Below, in pieces: positions 8,840 through 14,117 of a DNA stretch of 64,000 nucleotides (its first letter is position 1; each line of letters begins with the position of its first letter). The notes under the pieces were generated by a model. That model did no database searches. It was not told where the DNA came from and was given only the letters and a program-made list of their open reading frames with translations. The translations under genes were made by a program, and so were the position numbers. Origin of the DNA: JBCDJI01 sp964351865 (GTDB lineage Bacteria > Verrucomicrobiota > Verrucomicrobiia > Methylacidiphilales > JBCBYL01); the NCBI GenBank assembly GCA_964351865.1, contig CAYGPJ010000004.1, forward strand, positions 67,376 through 131,375, in the 5' to 3' direction.

Positions 8840-9084
8840 TTCTTTAGATGGTTCAGTCGTTCCAGGCCCTTAGCTTCTCCCTTAAGGCTCAGATATTGCT
8901 CAACACTTGTTTCGGAATCCAACCCTTGAATCCGCTCCACCAGCAGGACCGGTATTCCCTCATGTGAGGGATACATGATATCCAGTCCTTGAACTTTCCA
9001 GCTGTTTCCTTCCGGAACCAACCGTCTTAACGTGATGGGGCAAACAAGATTCATGGTCATCCGCTGGTTTTTATCGTCAGACAC
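8836..9084 (-). CDS. UPF0434/Trm112-like small protein lacking zinc cysteines
   Basis: A small protein whose C-terminal part (YPSHEGIPVLLVE) matches the UPF0434/YcaR pattern YPxxxGIPVLL. YcaR-like and Trm112-like proteins usually have two to four zinc-binding cysteines; here only one remains (NLVCPITLRRL), so metal binding is probably lost. The start is uncertain: GTG 9084 gives 82 residues, ATG 9060 or 9054 give shorter forms, and a TTG at 9123 gives 95. I prefer 9084 because AAGGG lies 7 bases upstream and it leaves a family-like leader before the cysteine. The stop overlaps the exporter start as ATGA. Function is unknown. Confidence 0.7.
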   Translation of the reverse strand: MSDDKNQRMTMNLVCPITLRRLVPEGNSWKVQGLDIMYPSHEGIPVLLVERIQGLDSETSVEQYLSLKGEAKGLERLNHLKK

Positions 9085-9171
9085 GCTCCCGCCCTTGGTC
9101 GATTCCCTTGTCAGAAAAACCAATCGGACTTCTTCGATTCTGTAATATTCCGCTCAATGCGGTTTGTGTCT

Positions 9172-9714
9172 TTAATTGGCGAGAGGATGCAGCCTGCGGG
9201 GCAGCACAGCGCTTGCCTCCACTTCCACTTCAGCTTCTCTCCCCAAAAACTCCAGCAGCACCACGACTCTTTCCTTGGCAGGAACATAGGTGCGAACCAA
9301 TCCGTGAATTCCGAAAAAACTCCCTGCCACAATTTCAACCGCATCTCCTGCGGCATATTGCTCTGTGATTTCAATCAGCTCATCTTGCCCCGACAACTCC
9401 CGCAACTCGGCGATCACGGAATCGGGCACGGGCAGGTAGCTCTGATTAAAATGCAGTACCCCGGCCACACCCGCAGCGGATCGAACGGCAGATAGCTGTT
9501 GCTCCAGATCAAACTTAGCGAACAGATAGCCGGGAAACAGGGCTTCAGTAAAGTTTACCGGTCCACGCACCGTTTTTTTGCGATGTTTCAGCCGTGGCAG
9601 GCAGACTTCAATACCATGCAAAGCCTTCAGTGTGGAAGCAGCGATATGCTCGCGTTTTAATTGGGTTCTCAGGCAATACCATGCCGACCCGTCGGGTTGA
9701 TAAGAGAATGACAT
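9172..9714 (-). CDS. NusG-like (RfaH/UpxY-type) transcription antitermination factor
   Basis: A 180-residue specialised NusG paralogue. The NGN domain, which binds RNA polymerase, spans about 10-115 (AWYCLRTQLKREHIA, then ALFPGYLFAKFD at 58-69), and a KOW domain follows at about 120-175 (AAGDAVEIVAGSFFGIHGLV). Paralogues such as RfaH and Bacteroides UpxY load at the start of long surface-polysaccharide operons and suppress premature termination. Its position as second gene of an 11-gene glycan operon, 3 bases after the regulator, fits that role. The 87-base gap after its stop (9085-9171) is the longest inside the operon. Housekeeping NusG is unlikely, because that gene normally sits with secE and rplK. 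Confidence 0.87.
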   Translation of the reverse strand: MSFSYQPDGSAWYCLRTQLKREHIAASTLKALHGIEVCLPRLKHRKKTVRGPVNFTEALFPGYLFAKFDLEQQLSAVRSAAGVAGVLHFNQSYLPVPDSVIAELRELSGQDELIEITEQYAAGDAVEIVAGSFFGIHGLVRTYVPAKERVVVLLEFLGREAEVEVEASAVLPRRLHPLAN

Positions 9715-9717
9715 CGT

Positions 9718-10224
9718 TTACTCTCTCCCCAATACCTGCCGCAATGTCGGAACAATCTGCTGCGCCTGATCCTGCCAGTGCTTCAGTTTTTCAATCCGCT
9801 GCTCCAGAAATTTCTGATCCTTGCTGATGGATAATTCACTACGACCCAATGCCTCTACCCGCACCCCGAAATCATCAATCTCCGGCTCATACCGATTCCG
9901 CATTATCCCAGAAATCAGATGCCCCAGTCCCGTCTCCGCCACATAATGATCGCGGCGATCATTGGGAACATATTGACTGCGAACCGCCCCGATCATTTTC
10001 AAAGCACGTAATCCCTGACTGGCAGATCCCTTACTGATCCCATGGCGCTCAATGATTTCCTCCATCGTCACGGGTCGCGGCGATATGAAGATGGCCCCAT
10101 AGATTTCCCCCAAGGACTTGGGCAACCCCAGAAACTGCGCCATCCGCACACACAGATCCACCAGCTCAATCTCTAAATCAGAGAGCTGGGCAGTCGTAGC
10201 TGCGCTGGTCATTTCGGTCGCCAT
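9718..10224 (-). CDS. GbsR/MarR-family winged-helix transcriptional regulator
   Basis: A 168-residue DNA-binding protein. The helix-turn-helix covers about 52-82 (VTMEEIIERHGISKGSASQG then LRALKMIGAV), preceded by LPKSLGEIYGAIFISP, the typical GbsR-type lead-in. The C-terminal third is a predicted long helix (YEPEIDDFG onward) for dimerisation. It is the first gene of the operon and lies directly behind a perfect inverted repeat (10243-10282), so it probably binds there and controls its own operon. GbsR relatives respond to small ligands; the ligand here is unknown. Pairing with a NusG-like gene gives two layers of control, initiation and elongation. Confidence 0.85.
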   Translation of the reverse strand: MATEMTSAATTAQLSDLEIELVDLCVRMAQFLGLPKSLGEIYGAIFISPRPVTMEEIIERHGISKGSASQGLRALKMIGAVRSQYVPNDRRDHYVAETGLGHLISGIMRNRYEPEIDDFGVRVEALGRSELSISKDQKFLEQRIEKLKHWQDQAQQIVPTLRQVLGRE

Positions 10225-10242
10225 GACAGACAGATTCGCGTA

Positions 10243-10282
10243 AATCTCATTTAGTTCAAGAAAAAATGAACTAAATGAGATT
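10243..10282 (-). promoter_or_regulatory. Perfect 16-bp inverted repeat, likely operator of the glycan operon
   Basis: Arms aatctcatttagttca (10243-10258) and tgaactaaatgagatt (10267-10282) are exact reverse complements around an 8-base A-rich spacer. The repeat ends 18 bases upstream of the regulator's ATG. The inner TTTAGTTCA/TGAACTAAA half-sites look like those of GbsR/MarR-type dimers. An alternative is a hairpin in the 5' leader that stops transcription until the NusG-like factor acts. No clear -35/-10 pair could be assigned. Confidence 0.65.
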
Positions 10283-10342
10283 CTCTTTATTGCTAGTTGT
10301 TTATTGGTCGGTTATTTTATTGTTACCGGTTTTCTCCCCTTA

Positions 10343-10374
10343 TTGACAAGGATAATGAACACACTACATGTAGT
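10343..10374 (+). promoter_or_regulatory. Relic promoter and palindromic operator of a decayed toxin-antitoxin module
   Basis: A consensus -35 TTGACA stands at 10343-10348. It is followed by the perfect 12-bp palindrome ACTACATGTAGT (10363-10374), 4 bases before the relic start codon at 10379. This is the usual layout of an autoregulated antitoxin promoter. The -10 hexamer is not clear, and the genes downstream are broken. Confidence 0.5.
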
Positions 10375-10378
10375 TTAC

Positions 10379-10598
10379 ATGAAAACATAACTTTGTCCGC
10401 GAACGAACAAGATATCACGATCGCTCGACGGTATGCCTAGGATCAGAAAACAACGCTCAACCAATTGTTCCGCAACTGGCTGGCAGATATCAAAAAAACA
10501 AAGCCATTCCGCTTTCGACTACCAGCAATTCATGCGGGATTGCTCTGAGGTTAAGCCTGGAAGAAAATTCACTCGGGAAGAGATGAATGAGCGCTAAA
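10379..10598 (+). pseudogene. Decayed ribbon-helix-helix-type antitoxin (DUF6364-like)
   Basis: From ATG 10379 the reading frame stops at codon 4, but the frame starting at 10381 reads ENITLSANEQDITIARRYA, an in-frame TAG (10438-10440), then DQKTTLNQLFRNWLADIKK. This matches the pattern of short antitoxins whose helix contains ARRYAxxQxTTLNQLxRxxL. After a further frame change, near 10515, the sequence reads YQQFMRDCSEVKP then GRKFTREEMNER and ends at TAA 10596-10598. So one stop and two frameshifts break an otherwise recognisable antitoxin of about 75 residues. Family assignment is from pattern memory. Confidence 0.6.
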
Positions 10599-10669
10599 TT
10601 CTTTCTTTGTCTGAAGACCTGCAAGATCAACAAAGCGTTGAAAACGTCCTCATTCAAAACCCCTTCTGA
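10599..10669 (+). pseudogene. C-terminal remnant of a PIN-domain toxin
   Basis: Immediately after the relic antitoxin's stop, the frame 10599-10669 reads SLSEDLQDQQSVENVLIQNP then F and a stop. SEDLQxxQ...V.NPF is the typical last strand-turn-strand of many PIN-domain toxins. The rest of the toxin (about 110 residues) is absent, so an internal deletion has joined the antitoxin end to the toxin end. Confidence 0.55.
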
Positions 10670-10731
10670 TGCAACCCGTCGCCCGCGGCCCAGATAGGAG
10701 TTCTATTCAGATTTTGCGGATCTGGTAGACC

Positions 10732-11307
10732 TCATCCCATTCGTTGTTGTGCTTCAATCCAGCAATCGACCAATCCGATAGCCTGCACCTCTTTATTCAG
10801 TGTCTCCCATGCTAGGTTATCTTTCTGAATCATCAGTATTCCGGCTATGTCACGCAAATGTTTGTCACTCCCTCCCTCACGGTAAAACTCTAATTTCCAG
10901 AGGATCACGTATTCAGGCGGAGCAAACCAGGCTTCCCCAGAAAAGCATTTGCCCCGCTGCCGCCTACCCCACGCCCATGTATAGAGGGGGTGATTACGAG
11001 ATGGATATATGTCGGCTTTCATCCCGGTAGTGGAGTGCAGGATATTGAAGTGTCCCCGCTGTTGTCGCTTAAGCTCCAAAGTAATTACTTCAGCAGGTGG
11101 CACATAGTAATCACATGAGGCAAAAGCCTCTATCAACATCGGAACGTGCTCTTGGTTCAAAAAGACGGCTACATCGACATCAGCGGTCATTCTCGGTTCT
11201 CCATAATAGATAGAAGCCACCGAACCTGATATCATGTATCGAATCTCGAGCCGCTCAAACGGCTCGATGAACAATTGAAACAAATCTTCTTCAGGAGGTG
11301 ACACCAC
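10732..11307 (-). CDS. Nucleotidyltransferase-fold protein (MNT/AbiEii-like), putative toxin or modifier
   Basis: A 191-residue protein with the nucleotidyltransferase signature: GS at 28-29 followed by Asp43-Val-Asp45 (TADVDVAV), and a third carboxylate candidate Asp99 (GMKADIYP). Such minimal enzymes move AMP or other nucleotides onto proteins or RNA, and many act in toxin-antitoxin or abortive-infection pairs. The start is GTG 11307, overlapping the upstream small gene by 17 bases, so the two are co-translated. It lies in a cluster of toxin-antitoxin modules. Whether this protein is the toxin or an antitoxin-like modifier is not decidable from the sequence; no HEPN partner was seen. Confidence 0.75.
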   Translation of the reverse strand: MVSPPEEDLFQLFIEPFERLEIRYMISGSVASIYYGEPRMTADVDVAVFLNQEHVPMLIEAFASCDYYVPPAEVITLELKRQQRGHFNILHSTTGMKADIYPSRNHPLYTWAWGRRQRGKCFSGEAWFAPPEYVILWKLEFYREGGSDKHLRDIAGILMIQKDNLAWETLNKEVQAIGLVDCWIEAQQRMG

Positions 11308-11527
11308 TCCAAACCTTAGCTACTTCCCGATCCAACTCTTGCTCGGTCAATTCCGGGTTCCTGCTTTGGATTCCTCTGCGGCATATTTCACGCGCCATGC
11401 GCTGCATCGACGATACCAGTGCCCACTTTCGTTCGATCGGCATATTAGCAAAGATTTTCATCTGAGCGGGATCCGGTCGATCCAACGCTACATTTGAACT
11501 GTGATGGGTATTATTTGTTTCGGACAT
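11291..11527 (-). CDS. Small partner protein of the nucleotidyltransferase (antitoxin-like position)
   Basis: A 78-residue protein, overlapping the nucleotidyltransferase by 17 bases and translated first. It is mostly helical, with a charged core RKWALVSSMQRMAREICRRG and then ELTEQELDREVAKVW. I recall similar short helical proteins upstream of this nucleotidyltransferase type in many genomes, without an assigned function. ATG 11527 has GGAGG just upstream; a TTG at 11542 would add five residues. The two-gene layout, with the small protein first and overlapping, is that of a toxin-antitoxin pair. Confidence 0.65.
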   Translation of the reverse strand: MSETNNTHHSSNVALDRPDPAQMKIFANMPIERKWALVSSMQRMAREICRRGIQSRNPELTEQELDREVAKVWSGVTS

Positions 11528-11664
11528 GGCCTCCACTTTCAAAGGAAACTATCACTTGAACTTAAATCGACCATCCTAAATTTTCTGTTCCAACTCACCT
11601 CTAGACTGGCTCGCATCATGATAAACTTTGCGCTTTGGGGATCGTAACGCTTCACTTTATCTTG

Positions 11665-12084
11665 TTATTGAACCAGTAGGGCTACATCCTTATGCAATAC
11701 AGCTAAGCCAGCATCCAGTGTGGCTAGTGTGGCTTGTTTTTTCCGTGCCAATTCCGCTAGCCATGCATCCGTCACTTGTTTTCCTCCGGTCAACCCACGA
11801 AATGCTACATCACCATAGCTGAAACCTGTATTCCAGAAGCGATGCTGTTGATGTTGTCGAACTTCACTTAACGCCTCCCACGCCGCGGCTGCCGAGCGAT
11901 CCTGAGCCGCCACCATATGTACTCGGATCAGCGTTCCCTCGGTAATCGCACACGTAGCAAAATTGCTTTGTTCCGTTAGCTGTCCGAACCATTCTATAGC
12001 GATTTCGTGGTGCTCATGCGTATCGATGCGCAACGCCACCAGCAGATTACCATCCAATAAAAAGACTTGAGGAGATTCAGGCAT
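11665..12084 (-). CDS. vapC: PIN-domain ribonuclease toxin (VapC type)
   Basis: A 139-residue PIN-domain protein that would cut RNA when not bound by its antitoxin. The four expected acidic residues are in place: Asp11 (VFLLDGNLL), Glu49 (ITEGTLIR), Asp106 (QVTDAWLAELA) and Asp124 (ATLDAGL). Its start overlaps the end of the ribbon-helix-helix gene by 8 bases. The family resembles VapC proteins with the TDAWLA motif found in actinobacteria and verrucomicrobia. It is intact, with no frameshift. Confidence 0.88.
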   Translation of the reverse strand: MPESPQVFLLDGNLLVALRIDTHEHHEIAIEWFGQLTEQSNFATCAITEGTLIRVHMVAAQDRSAAAAWEALSEVRQHQQHRFWNTGFSYGDVAFRGLTGGKQVTDAWLAELARKKQATLATLDAGLAVLHKDVALLVQ

Positions 12085-12307
12085 CTTGTTCGATCTGATT
12101 CACCATGGTCGCCGTTACCCGATGCCGACCTTTAGAGGTAGGGAATGCCTGATGAGAAACGGACTTCTGCTTGGATTGATTACCCTGCTGCTCGAAACCG
12201 GCAGCGATCAGTTGATTAACTGCCGAGCTTAACGAGCAATCTTCTGCCTTCGATAAGGCCTTCGCCGCACGATAGTAGGGTTCTCGCAAATTAATACTTA
12301 ATCGCAT
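12077..12307 (-). CDS. vapB: Ribbon-helix-helix antitoxin (VapB type)
   Basis: A 76-residue protein starting MRLSINLREPYYRAAKALSK, the beta strand plus helix of a ribbon-helix-helix DNA-binding fold. The C-terminal half is polar and probably disordered (KQKSVSHQAFPTSKGR) and would bind the toxin. I chose ATG 12307 rather than TTG 12325 because the promoter -10 candidate ends 6 bases before this ATG and no ribosome site is visible for either. It overlaps vapC by 8 bases. Confidence 0.8.
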   Translation of the reverse strand: MRLSINLREPYYRAAKALSKAEDCSLSSAVNQLIAAGFEQQGNQSKQKSVSHQAFPTSKGRHRVTATMVNQIEQDA

Positions 12308-12313
12308 AGGGCT

Positions 12314-12342
12314 ATTTTGGTGCAATGGTGCGTTGGTGTCAA
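12314..12342 (-). promoter_or_regulatory. Antitoxin promoter with three 8-bp direct repeats
   Basis: On the minus strand TTGACA (12342-12337), a 17-base spacer and CAAAAT (12319-12314) form a -35/-10 pair. The -10 ends 6 bases before the antitoxin ATG. The overlapping segment 12318-12341 holds three tandem octamers of the form TGGTG(C/T)NN on the plus strand, a likely binding array for the ribbon-helix-helix antitoxin. The spacing predicts transcription starting at or next to the ATG. Confidence 0.5.
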
Positions 12343-12386
12343 TTATCTATTATTTCTATACAATCAGGCACAGCGTTGGCAAGAAA

Positions 12387-12457
12387 TACCGACATCTTGC
12401 GTGGTCGGTATATACTCGCCCTAAACGGGAAAGTTGTAGGGTCCGGCAGCAGCCGGA
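12387..12457. repeat. Two short hairpins between divergent toxin-antitoxin modules
   Basis: The space between the two divergent VapBC modules (12308-12588) holds no convincing gene. Stem taccgac/gtcggta spans 12387-12410 and stem tccggc/gccgga spans 12442-12457. The sequence between them contains CGCCCTA and TGTAGGG, as in the two-hairpin repeats at 22361 and 46746. It may be a diverged copy of that element. Confidence 0.35.
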
Positions 12458-12553
12458 TCTCAGACTTCTTGCCAATGCCATACCAGTGTGTCTCATTAAA
12501 CTGAAAACGCTCTAAATCTTTTCCCTTTGTGGCCTTGCCAATATTTTGATGCC

Positions 12554-12582
12554 TTGACATCATTTATATATGATGTTAAGCT
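12554..12582 (+). promoter_or_regulatory. Antitoxin promoter with palindromic operator
   Basis: TTGACA (12554-12559), a 17-base spacer and TAAGCT (12577-12582) form a -35/-10 pair; the -10 ends 6 bases before the antitoxin ATG at 12589. Between them lies the inverted repeat acatcat-ttatat-atgatgt (12557-12576), well placed for repression by the antitoxin. No ribosome-binding sequence precedes the ATG, so the transcript is probably leaderless. Confidence 0.55.
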
Positions 12583-12588
12583 TTATTT

Positions 12589-12840
12589 ATGAGAACTACT
12601 TTGACTCTCGATGATGATGTAGCACGGTTACTACAGCAAAGAGCCAAGGCGAGTCAGCTTCCTTTCAAAAAAGTCGTTAATGATGCGTTGCGTTTGTCCC
12701 TTGAGCCAACAGAACTACCTGAAGCAGTAGAACCCTTTATCCCAACGTTTTCTTTGGGTATCAAACCGGGTATCGACCCGACTAAATTGACGCAATACGC
12801 AGACGAACTTGAAGATCGTAAATCATTCGATCAACACTGA
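12589..12840 (+). CDS. vapB: Ribbon-helix-helix antitoxin (VapB type)
   Basis: An 83-residue protein starting MRTTLTLDDDVARLLQQRAK, a classical ribbon-helix-helix strand and helix, followed by KVVNDALRLSL, the second helix. The C-terminal tail is acidic and proline-rich and would wrap the toxin. Its stop TGA overlaps the toxin ATG by one base (TGATG), so the pair is co-translated. It is controlled from the palindrome-bearing promoter just upstream. Confidence 0.88.
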   Translation: MRTTLTLDDDVARLLQQRAKASQLPFKKVVNDALRLSLEPTELPEAVEPFIPTFSLGIKPGIDPTKLTQYADELEDRKSFDQH

Positions 12841-13268
12841 TGATTTTACCTGATGCTAATCTACTCATTTACGCTCACAACCGTGAATCACCTCAAAGCG
12901 AAAAAGCATACCGCTGGTGGTTTGATTGCCTGAAACAGCGTAAGAATATTGCCCTGCCGTGGGCAACGTCGCTGGCGTTTCTCAGAATCAGCACGAACCA
13001 CAGAATTGTGGACTCACCCCTTTCTGTCTCTGAAGTTCTTAAAATTTTCGATTACTGGCACAGCTTACCGAACGTCCATATTCCACATCCCACTCCCAGA
13101 CATTATAAAATTTTGCGACGTCTCATTAAACATCTTGGCACTGCTGCCAATCTGACAACCGACGCTCACTTAGCTGCACTAGCGCTCGAACATGGTTATA
13201 CGATCTATAGTAATGACAGCGACTTCGCCCGCTTTCCGGAGTTGAAATGGAAGAATCCTCTTTTGTAG
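12840..13268 (+). CDS. vapC: PIN-domain ribonuclease toxin (VapC type)
   Basis: A 142-residue PIN protein that would degrade RNA in the absence of its antitoxin. It belongs to the subgroup with DANLLIYA (5-12), LPWATSLAFLRI (39-50), NLTTDAHLAALA (104-115) and SNDSDFARFP (124-133). The acids Asp5, Asp108, Asp126 and Asp128 are present. It begins within the antitoxin stop codon. It differs in subgroup from the minus-strand VapC at 11665, so the two modules are not a recent duplication. Confidence 0.9.
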   Translation: MILPDANLLIYAHNRESPQSEKAYRWWFDCLKQRKNIALPWATSLAFLRISTNHRIVDSPLSVSEVLKIFDYWHSLPNVHIPHPTPRHYKILRRLIKHLGTAANLTTDAHLAALALEHGYTIYSNDSDFARFPELKWKNPLL

Positions 13269-13332
13269 CCCACGACGAGGTAACTATAGTCCGGCATCAC
13301 CTTGAATTCCTATTTCACTAGCCCGCTTCAAT

Positions 13333-13962
13333 TTAATGCTCAGCGGCTGGCACACCGATGACGCATGAGCCGTCAAAAACAGGTCCTACGACCACCGCTC
13401 CAGCCGCAATCTGACAGCCGCGCCCCACCTCTACGCCCTGAATGATACAAGCGCCTGCTCCGATAAAGCTACCTTCTCCGACATGTACTCTTCCTGACAA
13501 AATCGCCCCGGGGGCCACATGCACATGGTCGCTAATCCGGCAGTGATGATCCACCGAACTGGAAGTATTTAAAATCACGTTACGCCCGACCGTCGCGCCC
13601 GCCTGAACGACCGCTCCAGCCATTACTACCACTCCCTCGCCCAGTACTGCGGTGCTGGCCACGCTGGCAGCCGGATGGATCAAGGTGGTAAATTGATAGC
13701 CTTCCTTCTGATACCGATTGAAAAGTATCTGGCGTTTCTGGGAAACTTTCACCGAACCGATGCCACTGACCAGATCTACTTCGTCTGCAGGATATTCCTT
13801 GAGGACTCGGTCATCCCCCAGCACTTTCACTCCCGCAATTTCGCTGGCGGTTTCTTTTTTGGAATGAGCCACCACGCCCTTAATTTCAAGGTGTAAACAG
13901 CGGCATAGATCGATCACCACCTGGGCGTGATCTTCGGTCCCAATAATGAGTATCGGCTTCAT
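13333..13962 (-). CDS. neuD: NeuD-like sugar O/N-acyltransferase (left-handed beta-helix)
   Basis: A 209-residue acyl-CoA-dependent acyltransferase. The N-terminal part (1-90) is a Rossmann-like sugar-binding domain beginning ILIIGTEDHAQVVIDL, and residues 95-205 are hexapeptide repeats of a left-handed beta-helix (GEGVVVMAGAVVQAGATVG and following). The family acetylates sialic acids (NeuD) or 4-amino sugars (PglD). It is transcribed in the same direction as the nonulosonate operon but is separated from it by the 3-kb toxin-antitoxin island, so it may be a displaced member. It has its own leader of about 150 bases. Confidence 0.85.
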   Translation of the reverse strand: MKPILIIGTEDHAQVVIDLCRCLHLEIKGVVAHSKKETASEIAGVKVLGDDRVLKEYPADEVDLVSGIGSVKVSQKRQILFNRYQKEGYQFTTLIHPAASVASTAVLGEGVVVMAGAVVQAGATVGRNVILNTSSSVDHHCRISDHVHVAPGAILSGRVHVGEGSFIGAGACIIQGVEVGRGCQIAAGAVVVGPVFDGSCVIGVPAAEH

Positions 13963-14056
13963 GAGAATAGTTTCCTCCTGTCTGACTCAGGATCAATAAT
14001 AAAGTGCCTCATGGAGATCTCCTCGCTCATATTCTTAAATCACAGCAGCAGGCGAC

Positions 14057-14108
14057 TTAATGGGGGACGGAGGTGAATTCAGCTGAATTCACCTCCGTCC
14101 CCCATTAA
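14057..14108. repeat. Perfect 52-bp palindrome
   Basis: Two 26-base arms (14057-14082 and 14083-14108) are exact reverse complements with no spacer; the inner part reads GAATTCAGCTGAATTC. It sits 9 bases past the stop of the ABC permease, so its hairpin could also end that transcript. The arms contain GGGGGACGGAG, close to GGGGACGGAG of the repeats at 30079, 45303 and 49551. Confidence 0.85.
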
Positions 14109-14117
14109 CGCTATAGA

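Noticed and set aside
710..9714. Plus-strand frames such as 1509-1913, 3810-4103 and 5843-6337
   Set aside because: All lie opposite well-supported genes and have composition expected from reversed codons.
12339..12563. 74-codon minus-strand frame between the VapBC modules
   Set aside because: It starts inside the plus-strand antitoxin promoter, spans two hairpins, and has no family resemblance or ribosome site.
10343..13268. Integrated plasmid or prophage carrying the toxin-antitoxin genes
   Set aside because: No integrase, transposase, replication gene or flanking direct repeat could be found.
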